64,000 nucleotides of DNA from Azospirillum cavernae. Its GTDB lineage: Bacteria > Pseudomonadota > Alphaproteobacteria > Azospirillales > Azospirillaceae. Shown in pieces: positions 27,182 through 36,823 of the stretch (its first letter is position 1; every line of letters begins with the position of its first letter). The position numbers were made by a program, and so were the translations under genes. The DNA is taken from contig NZ_QYUL01000004.1 of assembly GCF_003590795.1 (NCBI RefSeq), positions 434,001-498,000 of the forward strand, given 5' to 3'. The notes beneath the pieces are model-generated. The model was not told the origin of the DNA. It made no database searches and worked only from the letters and a program-made list of their open reading frames with translations.

Positions 27182-28023
27182 GCGTGACGGCCCGGCTCGA
27201 TCCCCAGTCGCGGGACTCCCTGCGGTTGGCCGCCTTGCTGGCCCCGACCGCCGCGCTGTTCGCCGCCTTCTTCCTGCTGCCGTTGGCCCGCCTCTTCGTC
27301 ATCGGCGGCGGCGGGGACGAGGGCTGGGCTGTCTACGCCACCATCCTGACCAACCGCAACCATCTGGACAGCCTGATCGCGACGCTTCTGCTGTCGGCGG
27401 GCGTCACCGCCGTGACGCTCGCCGTGTCGACCGTGGCCGGGCTGTTCCTGGTGCGCCACCGCTTTCCCGGCCACGCGATTCTGGTCGCCATGCTGACCTT
27501 CCCGCTGGCCTTCCCCGGCGTGGTGATCGGCTTCATGGTCATCATGATGGCCGGGCGCCAGGGGTTGATCGGCGCCATCACCCAGGCGCTGACCGGATCC
27601 AAGCTGGTCTTCGCCTATTCAATGACCGGGCTGTTCCTGGGCTATGTCTATTTCTCGATCCCGCGCGTCATCCTGACCGTGATGGCGGCGGCGGAAAAGC
27701 TCGCCCCCCGGCTGGAGGAGGCGGCGCGCTCGCTGGGGGCGTCGCCCTGGCGGGTGGTCGCCGACGTGATTCTGCCGGCCCTGAAACCGGCGCTGCTGTC
27801 GGCGGGCGCCATCGCCTTCGCGACCTCCATGGGCGCCTTCGGCACCGCCTTCACGCTCGCCACCCGGATCAACGTGCTGCCCATGACCATCTACACCGAA
27901 TTCACGCTCCAGGCGAACATCGCCACGGCGGCGGCGCTCAGCTTTCTGCTTGGCCTCATCACCTGGGCAGCGCTGGCGCTGGCCCGCAGCTTCGCCGGTT
28001 CCTCCGTCGCGGCGGCGGGGTGA
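27178..28023 (+). CDS. ABC transporter permease
   Basis: First inner-membrane permease of the importer, six helices, 281 residues. The EAA loop LEEAARSLGASPWRVVADVILP is present near residue 185. The start is the GTG at 27178, which overlaps the stop of the binding-protein gene (GTGA), so translation is coupled. Reading upstream in the same frame runs antiparallel in sense through the binding-protein gene and is not part of this protein. Belongs to the CysTW/PotB-type permease class. Confidence 0.9.
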   Translation: MSVTARLDPQSRDSLRLAALLAPTAALFAAFFLLPLARLFVIGGGGDEGWAVYATILTNRNHLDSLIATLLLSAGVTAVTLAVSTVAGLFLVRHRFPGHAILVAMLTFPLAFPGVVIGFMVIMMAGRQGLIGAITQALTGSKLVFAYSMTGLFLGYVYFSIPRVILTVMAAAEKLAPRLEEAARSLGASPWRVVADVILPALKPALLSAGAIAFATSMGAFGTAFTLATRINVLPMTIYTEFTLQANIATAAALSFLLGLITWAALALARSFAGSSVAAAG

Positions 28024-28835
28024 CGACGATGACCACCATGACGCTCTCCCGACGCGGCCTATCCTTCTGGGCGCAGTTGGTCTTCACGCTTCTCGTCTGC
28101 GCCTTGCTGATGGCGCCCGTGGCGATGTCGATGCTGGCTGGCGTTACCGCCAATTACTTCGTCGGCATCAAGAGCGGCCTGACCCTGCGTTGGGTTGAGG
28201 AGGTGTGGCGGCTCTACGCCGACACGATCTTCCTCTCTTTACGCATCGCCTTTGCCTGCCTGGGCTGCACGCTGCTGCTGGGGGTTCCCGCCGCCTACGC
28301 GCTGGCCCGTCGGCAGGGGGCGGTCGCCCGAGCGGTGGAGGAGCTGCTGATGATGCCGGTGGCGGTCCCCGGCCTCGCCACCGCGCTGGCGCTGATCGTC
28401 ACCTATGGCGGCGTCGGCGATCTGCGGCGAAGCTGGCTCTTCATCTTGATCGGCCATGTCCTGTTCACCTTGCCCTTCATGGTGCGCGCCGTGTTGGCGG
28501 TGATGACCTCCATTGATTTGAAGACGTTGGAGGAAGGGGCGGCCAGCCTGGGGGCTGGATTCGCCCGGCGCTTCTTCAGCGTGGTGCTGCCCAACTGCCG
28601 CTCCGGCATTCTCGCCGGTTCGTTGATGGTGCTGACCTTGTCGGTCGGCGAGTTCAACCTGACCTGGCTGCTCCACACGCCGATGACCAAGACGCTGCCG
28701 GTCGGGCTGGCGGACAGCTACGCCTCGCTGCGGATCGAGATCGGCAGCGCCTACACCCTGGTCTTCTTCATCATGATCGTGCCCAGCCTGATCCTGCTTC
28801 AGTGGCTCGCCCGCCACGACCGTTCCGCACCGTGA
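28020..28835 (+). CDS. ABC transporter permease
   Basis: Second inner-membrane permease (271 residues), PotC/PhnV-like. It again begins with a GTGA overlap on the previous gene; an ATG at 28029 is equally possible. Helices include FWAQLVFTLLVCALLMAPVAMSML and LSLRIAFACLGCTLLLGVPAAYAL. The EAA-type loop LEEGAASLGAGFARRFFSVVLP lies about two thirds along. It forms the translocation channel with the preceding permease. Confidence 0.9.
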   Translation: MTTMTTMTLSRRGLSFWAQLVFTLLVCALLMAPVAMSMLAGVTANYFVGIKSGLTLRWVEEVWRLYADTIFLSLRIAFACLGCTLLLGVPAAYALARRQGAVARAVEELLMMPVAVPGLATALALIVTYGGVGDLRRSWLFILIGHVLFTLPFMVRAVLAVMTSIDLKTLEEGAASLGAGFARRFFSVVLPNCRSGILAGSLMVLTLSVGEFNLTWLLHTPMTKTLPVGLADSYASLRIEIGSAYTLVFFIMIVPSLILLQWLARHDRSAP

Positions 28836-28845
28836 GACCTTGACC

Positions 28846-29907
28846 ATGACCGACCGCTTCCACCTCGACGCCGTTCCAATCCGCTTGGAATCCTGCGGCA
28901 AGACGTTTCCCGGCGGCAGCCGCGCGCTGGAGCCGCTGGATCTGACCATCCGGGGCGGCGAGACCATCGTCTTTCTCGGCCCGTCCGGCTGCGGCAAGAC
29001 GACGACGCTGCGCATGATCGCCGGGCTGGAAAGCCCCGACCCCGGCGGGCGCGTCTGGTTCGGCGAGGAGGACGTGACCGCGCTTCCCATCGAGCGGCGC
29101 AACGTCGGCATGGTGTTCCAAAGCTACGCCCTGTTCCCCAACATGAGCGTGGCGGAGAACGTCGCCTACGGCCTGAAGGTCCGCCGCGTCGAACGCGCCG
29201 ACCGCGAGCGGCGGGTGGAGGAGATGCTGGATCTGATGCATCTCGGCGCGTTCGCCGGGCGCCGCGTCGATCAGTTGTCGGGCGGGCAGCGGCAGCGGGT
29301 GGCGCTGGCCCGCGCGCTGGTGGTTCGCCCGCGCGTGCTGCTGCTGGACGAGCCGCTGACGGCGCTCGACGCCAAGCTGCGCGACAGCCTGCGGCTGGAC
29401 ATCGACCGGCTTTTGCGGGGGTTGGGCGTCACCGCCGTCTACGTCACCCACGATCAGGGCGAGGCGATGGCGTTGGGCGACCGCATCGTGGTGATGGCCA
29501 AGGGGCGCGTCGCCCAGATCGGCACGCCGCGCGACATCTACCATCGCCCGACCGACGGCTTCGTCGCCGATTTCATCGGCGCCATGAACCGCGTCAGCGG
29601 TCAGGCGCAGTCCGGCGCGTTGCGGCTTGGGCGCGGCGCCTTTCCCTGGAGCGGGCCGGACGGGCCGGTCGAGCTTCTGATCCGACCGGAGGACATCGCG
29701 CTCGCCGCCGAGGGGGAGGAGGACACGCATCTCGACGGCCTCGTCGCCGCCGCCGTCTTCCTTGGCGACCGCACCCGGCTGGTGGTGGAGACGGGCGACG
29801 GCCCGCCCCTGACGGTGGACGCCGCCAGCCGCAGCGGGCTGGCGCGCGGCGACCGGGTGGGGCTGCGCCTCGACCCGTCCCGGCTTCTGAATCTTCCCCA
29901 GCCTTGA
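28846..29907 (+). CDS. ABC transporter ATP-binding protein
   Basis: ATPase of the PotA/FbpC type. Walker A GPSGCGKTT at residues 45-53, Q-loop VFQSYALFP, signature LSGGQRQRVALARAL, Walker B LLLDEPLTALD and H-loop VYVTHDQGEAMALG are all intact. The C-terminal TOBE-like region runs from about residue 240 (IRPEDIALAAEG). ATG 28846 is used, 10 bases after the permease stop; a TTG at 28840 is possible. 353 residues. It powers the importer formed by the two preceding genes. Confidence 0.92.
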   Translation: MTDRFHLDAVPIRLESCGKTFPGGSRALEPLDLTIRGGETIVFLGPSGCGKTTTLRMIAGLESPDPGGRVWFGEEDVTALPIERRNVGMVFQSYALFPNMSVAENVAYGLKVRRVERADRERRVEEMLDLMHLGAFAGRRVDQLSGGQRQRVALARALVVRPRVLLLDEPLTALDAKLRDSLRLDIDRLLRGLGVTAVYVTHDQGEAMALGDRIVVMAKGRVAQIGTPRDIYHRPTDGFVADFIGAMNRVSGQAQSGALRLGRGAFPWSGPDGPVELLIRPEDIALAAEGEEDTHLDGLVAAAVFLGDRTRLVVETGDGPPLTVDAASRSGLARGDRVGLRLDPSRLLNLPQP

Positions 29908-29954
29908 GCGTTCTCGGCCTCAACCGTCCATTTTTGACCTTTCAGGCGCCCCCC

Positions 29955-30773
29955 ATGCTCATCGTCCAGATCACCGACACCCACATCAAGCCGCAAGGTC
30001 GCCTCGCCTATGGTCGGGTCGACACCGCCCTGTTCCTCGAACGCGCCGTCGCGGCCATCGGGGCGCTGGTCCCGGCGCCCGACCTTGTGCTGCTGACCGG
30101 CGATCTGGTGGACAGCGGCGGCGCCGACGAATATGACCGACTGACAGAGCTGCTCCGCCCCCTGCGGGCGCCGCTCTTCCCCGTGGCCGGCAACCACGAC
30201 GAGCGGTCCGGCCTCGCCCGCGCCTTTCCCGAATTGGCGGCGCGCGTCAACGGCAATCCCTTCTTCCAGTACACGGTGGAGGATTGGCCGGTCCGCCTGA
30301 TCGGGCTGGACACGGTGCTGCCCGGCTCGGGCGCAGGCGAACTGTGCGCGGAACGGCTGTCTTGGCTCGACGCTCGCTTGTCCGAACAGCCCGACCGCCC
30401 GACCATCGTCTTCCAGCACCACCCGCCCTTCGCAACCGGCATCGGCCACATGGACCGGCTCGGCCTGACCGGGGCGGCGGCGCAGGCGGCGGTGATCCGT
30501 CGCCACCCGCAGGTGGAGCGGGTGTTGTGCGGCCATCTGCACCGACCGATTCAGGTCCGCTGGGCTGGCACGCTGGCGTCCACCGCGCCGTCCACCGCGC
30601 ACCAAGTGGCGCTCGACCTGCGCGACGAGGCGCCCTCGGCCTTCGTGATGGAGCCTCCGGGCTACCAGATCCACGCGTGGCGCGCCGAAACCGGCATTGT
30701 CAGCCACACCGCCGCCATCGGCGCCTTCGATGGCCCCCACCCCTTCTTCAAGGACGGCAAACTGATCGATTGA
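29955..30773 (+). CDS. Metallophosphoesterase, CpdA-like
   Basis: Calcineurin-like dinuclear-metal phosphodiesterase of 272 residues. Metal ligands are in ITDTHIKP (Asp, His), LLTGDLVDSGG, VAGNHDER, FQHHPPFATG and CGHLHRPIQ. The pattern matches class III cyclic-nucleotide phosphodiesterases (CpdA) and glycerophosphodiesterases such as GpdQ. It is the last gene of the LacI-ABC operon, 47 bases after the ATPase, and has no signal peptide, so it would hydrolyse the imported compound in the cytoplasm. ATG 29955 puts the first motif at the usual N-terminal position. Confidence 0.88.
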   Translation: MLIVQITDTHIKPQGRLAYGRVDTALFLERAVAAIGALVPAPDLVLLTGDLVDSGGADEYDRLTELLRPLRAPLFPVAGNHDERSGLARAFPELAARVNGNPFFQYTVEDWPVRLIGLDTVLPGSGAGELCAERLSWLDARLSEQPDRPTIVFQHHPPFATGIGHMDRLGLTGAAAQAAVIRRHPQVERVLCGHLHRPIQVRWAGTLASTAPSTAHQVALDLRDEAPSAFVMEPPGYQIHAWRAETGIVSHTAAIGAFDGPHPFFKDGKLID

Positions 30774-31310
30774 GCCGATTGTCACGTGCCTGGATGTTGG
30801 CGCCTCACCACCCTGGAAGCCCAGATTGCGCAGCGGGAGGCGCTCGCACTCCAGGCCAAGCGAGACGCAGCTTATCAGAAGATACCCAAACATCTCCCTG
30901 ATGGCCGTTGAACCACGTCAAACGTTTGGTTTCCGGCGAATTGCCAAACGGACCGGCGGGAGCGAACTGCGGTTTCGTCAGGGACGGGGCGGGTGGAACG
31001 GACACGCCCGCTTCGGACGACAGGTCCGGTTGGCGCAGCAGATGCTGCGTGCGGAACCCCTGGACGCCGGTCCACCGGGCGCCCGCGAGGCGGCAGCGCC
31101 GGGTCTTCCGCTTCGATCAGCATCTGGCCGAGGAAGTCCAGAGTTTCGCCGATGGACACCGGCATCGCCCATCCTCTGGCCGGTCGTCGCGCAGCGCGCG
31201 GCACAGATGCTCGGCCAAAAACAGGCGTTTTCGATGCCAACGGCGATGACGGCGCAAAGCTTCTCTTTGGAGGGCGTCAAAAAGCCGCCAAATTCGACAC
31301 CCACATTCCC
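30774..31310. other. 537-base region without an intact gene
   Basis: Short protein-like stretches occur on both strands, for example LEAQIAQREALALQAKRDA on plus and MPVSIGETLDFLGQMLIEAE on minus, each ended by stops or frameshifts. They look like fragments left by deletion, possibly of mobile genes, but I cannot name the parent family. Confidence 0.35.
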
Positions 31311-31976
31311 TCAATCGGCCGCCAGTTCAATCAGGGGATTGGCCTCGCCCCAGCCCTTTGGGTCATCGGCGACATGGGCGCACCAAGCGCGCAAGGTCTC
31401 GATATGGCCGTGTTCGGTTGCGGGGATGGCGCGCAGTCGGCGCGCCCACGCGGCGACGGACGGAACGGCTTCGCGCCGCCGGTCGCGCCAATGCCGGATG
31501 CGCCAGCCCGCCGCCTCCACCGTTTGGCGCTGGGTCGCCGAATCGATCATGCGCATGGTGTCGCCAAAGGCGGTTCCCGGTGGCGCTTCATCCTGGCCGT
31601 TGACGCGCGCCACCAATCGGCCGCAGGTCTCGCGCAGCAACGCCAGCAAGCGCCCCTTGTCGGAGACATGGCAAAGCGATTCCAGCAGCACCGCGCTGTC
31701 AAACCAGCCCGGTGGGATCGTCCGCGTGGCCACGCCCGCCGAACCATGCGCGAGCGGGGTGGTCAGCTGGCGCCGCCACAGCCGGGGCTGGCCTGCGTCA
31801 TGCCCGGCGCCTGTCCGCATGCGGTGATCGGTCACGCGGGCGGCGCTGAAGGCGGTGAGCGGCGGGCGACGCTGGTTCTCGCCGCTTTCGACCGCGCTCC
31901 CGGCGACCCGTCGGCCACCGGCCTGATCACACCGGCCCCATCCGGGTTCGGTCTGATGGCGCGTCGACGCCGTCAT
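31311..31976 (-). CDS. Methyltransferase-like protein with degenerate N terminus
   Basis: A 221-residue product starting 4 bases after the stop of the giant gene (GGTGAG just before the ATG), so translation is probably coupled. The C-terminal half resembles class I SAM-dependent methyltransferases after the cofactor site: FDSAVLLESLCHV, a following helix DKGRLLALLRETCG and AAGWRIRHWRDRR. The N-terminal half lacks a recognisable glycine-rich SAM motif and is rich in Arg and His, as if the frame shifted or decayed. It may be a broken methyltransferase or a divergent family member. No close assignment is possible from sequence alone. Confidence 0.45.
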   Translation of the reverse strand: MTASTRHQTEPGWGRCDQAGGRRVAGSAVESGENQRRPPLTAFSAARVTDHRMRTGAGHDAGQPRLWRRQLTTPLAHGSAGVATRTIPPGWFDSAVLLESLCHVSDKGRLLALLRETCGRLVARVNGQDEAPPGTAFGDTMRMIDSATQRQTVEAAGWRIRHWRDRRREAVPSVAAWARRLRAIPATEHGHIETLRAWCAHVADDPKGWGEANPLIELAAD

Positions 31977-31980
31977 TCGC

Positions 31981-34900
31981 TCACCATTTCTTGGGATTGA
32001 ACTTCTTGAATGTCTTCTTGAAGGATTTGGAGAAATCACCGCCCAGCTTGTTGAAGTAGTTTTTGACGTCGTCGGTCGCATAGCCTGCTTGGGACAGGGC
32101 GGAGTTCAGCGCGTCCGATCCCAGATTGAAGGCGCTCTTGACGTAATCGCCGGTCTGTTCGGCGGTGTAGCCAGCCGCCTTGAGGGCTTGGGTGGCGACG
32201 TCGGCGGAGTTGCCGTAAACGGCGTTGACCGCGCCCCCCACCTCGTTCGCGGAATAGTTCAGCCCCTTCATGACGGTCGCCGTGGCGTCGGCGGCCAGCC
32301 CATAGCTCTGGTTCAGCGCGCGGGCGACATCGTTGGCGGCATAGCCCGCCGTCTTCAGGGAGGAGGCCGCCGCGTCGGCGGCGGCGCCATAGCTTTGCTT
32401 CAGCGCGTTGGCGGCGTCGGTGGCGGCGTAGCCAGCGCCCTTCAGCGCGGCGGCCATCGCGTTTGCCGTCAATCCGTACCCTTGCTTCAACTGGGCGGCC
32501 ACATCGCCGACCGCATAGCCGGCGCCCTTCAACACATTGGCCGCATCGGCGGCGGCCAGCTTGTAGGCCTGGTTCAGCACGGCCCCCATGTTGGCGACCT
32601 CGGTGACGGCGCCGGCGGCCACCATGCGCGCCCAGGCGCCGGCGTCGCGGAACAGCGCCTGAAACAGGCTGTCGGCGTTGTCGGCGATCTGCTTGACGAG
32701 CTGGGGCGGCAGTTCCGCCAGCGAGGCCGGGGCGACCGACAGCGACAGCGTCGGCACAGTGACGGTCAACCCCATGAAGGCGAACGTGCCGCCCAGCGAC
32801 AGGGCGAACCGCGCGGTCGTCAGCGCCACGTCGAGGCGGCCCGCCACCACCGCCTGCACACGCAGACGGCCGACCGACACGCCGTTGACATGGATAGGGC
32901 CGACCGTCGCGTCGACGCCGATCCGGCAGTTGGCGTTGGCCGCAAAGTTCAGCCCGTCCATCAGGGAGCAGGACAGGTCGAACCGCTCGATTCCCGCGAC
33001 ATTGTAGGTCAGGGCGAAGCCGAAGCCGGAGGCCGCGATCATCACTTGCACCGTCTGGTTCACCACGTCGAACAGCGACATGGACCAGCTCGCTTGCAGG
33101 AAGGGCGATGTCAGACAGTTGAAGGCGACGACCGGGCCGCCGGGCGGCACAACAATTTCCTGACGGGTCGGCAGGGGCGGAGTCTGGCGGACGACCGCGT
33201 TGTTGGAAACCTCCGCCCAGACGCCGTCGCGTTGCTGCCAGGTTCGTGTCCGCCCCTTGCCGTCGCCGGCGATGCGCAGAACTCCCTTCAGGTTGACCGG
33301 CGCCATCTCCGCCGCGCCGCTGATGCCCTGCGCGGTGCTGACCGCCAGATCCACATGACCGGACAGGGACAGGAGGGCGATGTTGGCGCTGACCGCGAAA
33401 CCGGGCAGCGCCGTGCTGCCATCGGGCAACACCACCGGCGCCTCGCACCAGCGGAAGGAGAGCTGCGACGCCTTCACGATGCTCATCGCCTGAACCAGAT
33501 CGGGGGCGGAGCGGTCGGTGAACACGGTGATGAGCTGACCGAAATCCAGCCGGTCCAGGTAGAAGGACAGGTAGAGGATGTTCGGCACGTCGCCCACCAC
33601 CTGAAGCACCAGCGCGAACTGGTCGCCACGCAACGCCTGCGTCTCGCCCACCTGGAACTGACCCTGGATGCCAAAATCAAGACCGGGAGGTTCGAAGAAA
33701 ACCCCCATCATCACGCCGAACTGCTGCAAGTGCAGTCCCTTGACGCCGGGGGGTGACGGCAAGGACCCCGTGGCGGTGGACACGGACACCGCCACTTGGG
33801 CCTGCGTCGGGGCCATCACCAGACGGGCCGTCGCCTCCACCGGCGTGCCGAACACCGCGAAGGCGATTCGTCCGGATATCTGGTAATTCGGCGCCGGTCC
33901 CATGGTCAGCGACACCGCCGGGTTGCTCAGCGTCAGCTTTGATCCCCCGCCGGTGGGAATGCCGACGCTGCCGGACAGCGTCGCCGACAGGAACACCCCG
34001 GCTGGTCCAACCGTGGCCAGCATCAGCAGTTCATCGGTTCCGACCAGCCCGCGCAGGTTCTTCAGCGCCGCGTCGCCGGATCCCGAAGCGGCGAAATCAA
34101 TGGTTGCGGTCAGCGATAGGCCGACGGCCAACGGCAGGGTCGCCCCGGCGGCCAGCGGCGTTGTCGCCCGCCCGCCGGTCAGTCGGCCAGGAAAGGGACC
34201 CGTGTCCGCTGGGGCGGGCAGAGGGGGCAAAACCGGGGGCGTGTAGCTGGTGAACGCGGTGGACGCCAGCATCACGGCCATCCGTTTGAACGTCAGGCTG
34301 TCGGCGGCCTTGAAGTCTTTACCGATGCCGGGAATGTCGGACAGACGCGCGGTTCCCGGAATGTCCACACCGAACACCGCGCCCCATTTGCCCTGTCCGT
34401 CCTTGGCGATGGTCAGGAACGCGTCACCGAACAGCGCGGATTCGGCGGAAAAGGTGAACAGGCGTTGCGCCGCGCGATACTCAAAGGTCGCGGCCTTCAG
34501 GCTGAGGTTGAGGCCCGAGGGCGTCGGCAGCACGGCGTCGATGGACAAAGCCTTCATGATGTCGGCCACGCCGATCACGAGGCCGCGACCATCGTCCCGC
34601 CAGCGTCCGGTGATGACCGAGGGGGTGGGGCCGAAATCGTAGGTGAGCGCGAAGACGGCGCCGCCGATGGTGAAATCGGCCTCCAAGTGACCGGCGTAGC
34701 CGCGCCGCTTGGACGTCGCGTCCACCGACGAGGTGATCACCGCCCGTGTTCGCAGCGTGTAGCTGCTGTCGCCCAGCGGAAGCCCGCCGGACAGCGCGAC
34801 GTCGCCGCTGAATTGGAAGCTGCCTGTCTTGGTGTCGGCCATCATCGACAGCGAGGTGATGGACAAGGAGCCGATGGCGGTGATCAGCGCGCTGGGGACA

Positions 34901-36408
34901 TCGCCGCCCAGCTTGCGGACGATGTCCTGCAGAACCCCGCCAAGGTCGATCCCGCCCGGCGTCGACGCGGCGCCGGCGAAATACCACCCGGCGCCGGCGC
35001 CGAGATAGTCGGCCCCGAGGTCCAGATCGACCCCGCCGATGCTGGCGCGGACGGACAGCCCTCCGCCGGTCGCCCCCGGCATGCGGGACAGGGACGCCTC
35101 CACGTTCTGAAGCGTCAAAACCGGGCCGCCCGCCCCGCCGACCGCCCAGTTCCAATCCTGCTCGGTCGTCATGGACACGCCGTAGCTGCCAGAGGAGGGG
35201 TGGGCGGAAAGTGTGAGCGCGTTGATGGTCAGCGTCGGAAGGTCGGCGGCCTCGCCCAGGCATTGCGCCGCCGCGCGGTCCAGGGAGATGACCGCCGGCG
35301 CTCCCCCGACCGTGGCGGGGGGCAGTGTCGCGACGAAGCGGAAATCGGGCAATTGGACGCTGGCCTGCAACAGGGTTCCGGCGAAACCGATGCGACCGCG
35401 AATGAGCAGCGTGGTCAGCGACCGCCGCGCCATGTCGATGTCCACGCTGACCGCGTCCACCGTGACGTCGCCCAGCCCGAGAAGATCGAGGCCTGTCTTG
35501 ACCGTGTTGCGCAGGGCGTCGCCCCCGATGAACCCGGCGATGTCGGCCAGCCCCGGCAGCGTGGCGCCGTCGGCGACGGACAGGGCAAGCCGCCACTGGT
35601 CGGTCACGGTTGGAGCCAGCGCGACGGTGACGACCTGTCCGCAGAAATCCGTAACAGCGTGATAGCCCAGCGAACAGGACGACAGCGAGGATCCACCGCC
35701 GCTCGGCCCCTGGACAACGCACAACCGGACGCCAAGCTGGCGCAGCGCCAACAATCCACCGTCGATGATCGTCCAATCGCCATCGCACGCGGCGGTCAGC
35801 GTCGTCGACGCGCCAACCCCCGTGGCGAAACCGAAGCACAGCTCCCCGCTGCTGAGCGACAGAGCGTTCAGGGCCACGACGCCGACCGGCGCCCGCGCCG
35901 CCGCGACGGGGTCGATCAGCGCCGTCACCAAGGCCGTCAGGGAAGGGCGACCGGCCGTCGGATCGCTGGCGACCACCGCGAGACGGAGCCACCGCCCGCC
36001 GGGATCAAGCGTGCCGGTGGCGGGATAGACCGTTCCCGCCAGCGTCAGTCGCGCGGTCGTGACCGTCAGCCGCGACTGAATGGGGGTGGCGGGTTGCGCC
36101 TGTGTGAACTGCGCCCTGATCGTGATCGTGGAAAGTTGGCCGCCCCCGATTTGGGGCAGCGTCCACCAATCCACCAAATCGCCGGTGAGGATCAACTGCC
36201 GATCCCCGCCGCCGCCGCTCAGGGTTGACGCCGGATGGAGCAATCGGAAGCGACCGTTGGGCGCGTCAGCGACGAAGATGGCGAGGTCGCCGATGGGCAG
36301 AAGGTCCGGCGTCAGGTCGAGATGACCGTCAGCCGCGACCGCGCCGTCCAGGCGGATCTTCAAAGCGTCGAGGGTGGTCACGGGATCAACGGGTGTCGAT
36401 GAGGTCAT
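31981..36408 (-). CDS. Giant beta-rich protein with C-terminal AGY/YG repeats (possibly DUF6603)
   Basis: Product of 1475 residues, no signal peptide or clear membrane helix. Residues 1-1280 are Gly/Thr/Val-rich, with many short alternating stretches (for example LSISLSLMADTK-like and FQFSGDVALSGGLPLG) suggesting repeated beta-structure; this and the size recall DUF6603 proteins, a tentative match. Residues about 1283-1450 are tandem 29-residue helical repeats with the pattern LKxAGYxxxxVAxxLKQxYG, six or so copies, ending in a basic tail KKTFKKFNPKKW. ATG 36408 follows GAGG. It is divergent from an MBL-fold gene across an AT-rich spacer. Function unknown; a large structural or surface role is one guess. 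Confidence 0.75.
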   Translation of the reverse strand: MTSSTPVDPVTTLDALKIRLDGAVAADGHLDLTPDLLPIGDLAIFVADAPNGRFRLLHPASTLSGGGGDRQLILTGDLVDWWTLPQIGGGQLSTITIRAQFTQAQPATPIQSRLTVTTARLTLAGTVYPATGTLDPGGRWLRLAVVASDPTAGRPSLTALVTALIDPVAAARAPVGVVALNALSLSSGELCFGFATGVGASTTLTAACDGDWTIIDGGLLALRQLGVRLCVVQGPSGGGSSLSSCSLGYHAVTDFCGQVVTVALAPTVTDQWRLALSVADGATLPGLADIAGFIGGDALRNTVKTGLDLLGLGDVTVDAVSVDIDMARRSLTTLLIRGRIGFAGTLLQASVQLPDFRFVATLPPATVGGAPAVISLDRAAAQCLGEAADLPTLTINALTLSAHPSSGSYGVSMTTEQDWNWAVGGAGGPVLTLQNVEASLSRMPGATGGGLSVRASIGGVDLDLGADYLGAGAGWYFAGAASTPGGIDLGGVLQDIVRKLGGDVPSALITAIGSLSITSLSMMADTKTGSFQFSGDVALSGGLPLGDSSYTLRTRAVITSSVDATSKRRGYAGHLEADFTIGGAVFALTYDFGPTPSVITGRWRDDGRGLVIGVADIMKALSIDAVLPTPSGLNLSLKAATFEYRAAQRLFTFSAESALFGDAFLTIAKDGQGKWGAVFGVDIPGTARLSDIPGIGKDFKAADSLTFKRMAVMLASTAFTSYTPPVLPPLPAPADTGPFPGRLTGGRATTPLAAGATLPLAVGLSLTATIDFAASGSGDAALKNLRGLVGTDELLMLATVGPAGVFLSATLSGSVGIPTGGGSKLTLSNPAVSLTMGPAPNYQISGRIAFAVFGTPVEATARLVMAPTQAQVAVSVSTATGSLPSPPGVKGLHLQQFGVMMGVFFEPPGLDFGIQGQFQVGETQALRGDQFALVLQVVGDVPNILYLSFYLDRLDFGQLITVFTDRSAPDLVQAMSIVKASQLSFRWCEAPVVLPDGSTALPGFAVSANIALLSLSGHVDLAVSTAQGISGAAEMAPVNLKGVLRIAGDGKGRTRTWQQRDGVWAEVSNNAVVRQTPPLPTRQEIVVPPGGPVVAFNCLTSPFLQASWSMSLFDVVNQTVQVMIAASGFGFALTYNVAGIERFDLSCSLMDGLNFAANANCRIGVDATVGPIHVNGVSVGRLRVQAVVAGRLDVALTTARFALSLGGTFAFMGLTVTVPTLSLSVAPASLAELPPQLVKQIADNADSLFQALFRDAGAWARMVAAGAVTEVANMGAVLNQAYKLAAADAANVLKGAGYAVGDVAAQLKQGYGLTANAMAAALKGAGYAATDAANALKQSYGAAADAAASSLKTAGYAANDVARALNQSYGLAADATATVMKGLNYSANEVGGAVNAVYGNSADVATQALKAAGYTAEQTGDYVKSAFNLGSDALNSALSQAGYATDDVKNYFNKLGGDFSKSFKKTFKKFNPKKW

Positions 36409-36590
36409 GGCGCCGCCTCGCTTTTGCAGATTCGCCTGCGTTTCCGCATCAACCGACAATCCGGCGGGGCGGGCGCATTTCTCCGGATCGGAGGATGAAA
36501 CAGTCAAGCACACAATTATTAAGTCACGTCAACCCCGAAGAACAAAAATTGATGTTCCTTAATTTTTTTGCATCTTTAAAGATTTTCAAA

Positions 36591-36610
36591 ATATTTCATT
36601 CGTGAAATAT
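36591..36610. repeat. TTCG-loop inverted repeat
   Basis: Perfect 8-bp arms ATATTTCA/TGAAATAT around TTCG. It could be an RNA hairpin with a stable UUCG loop or a regulator site upstream of the small open frame at 36638. Confidence 0.5.
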
Positions 36611-36637
36611 GATTGCTTTTGATGAAATAGGCTGATT

Positions 36638-36823
36638 ATGAAACAATTAGTAATTATATTTTTTGGTATTAAGCTGACTTATGGCAAGGCATTCACAATT
36701 AATGTCGCCAGAAAAACCATTTCTGCAAGATACCTGATGGTTGATAGTGATATTTTCACGGATAATCGCGAAATAACAACATTTTTTATTGACCAAATTG
36801 ATGGAAAAGACAACGCTGCCTGA
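36638..36823 (+). CDS. Possible small protein in AT-rich spacer
   Basis: A 61-codon open frame starting ATG after AGGCTGATT. The product begins with a hydrophobic stretch (MKQLVIIFFGIKL) and ends in a polar tail. In DNA this AT-rich, 61 stop-free codons are less expected by chance than in the surrounding GC-rich DNA. Codon use differs from all neighbours. I do not recognise it; it may be a leader peptide, a small membrane protein, or chance. Confidence 0.25.
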   Translation: MKQLVIIFFGIKLTYGKAFTINVARKTISARYLMVDSDIFTDNREITTFFIDQIDGKDNAA

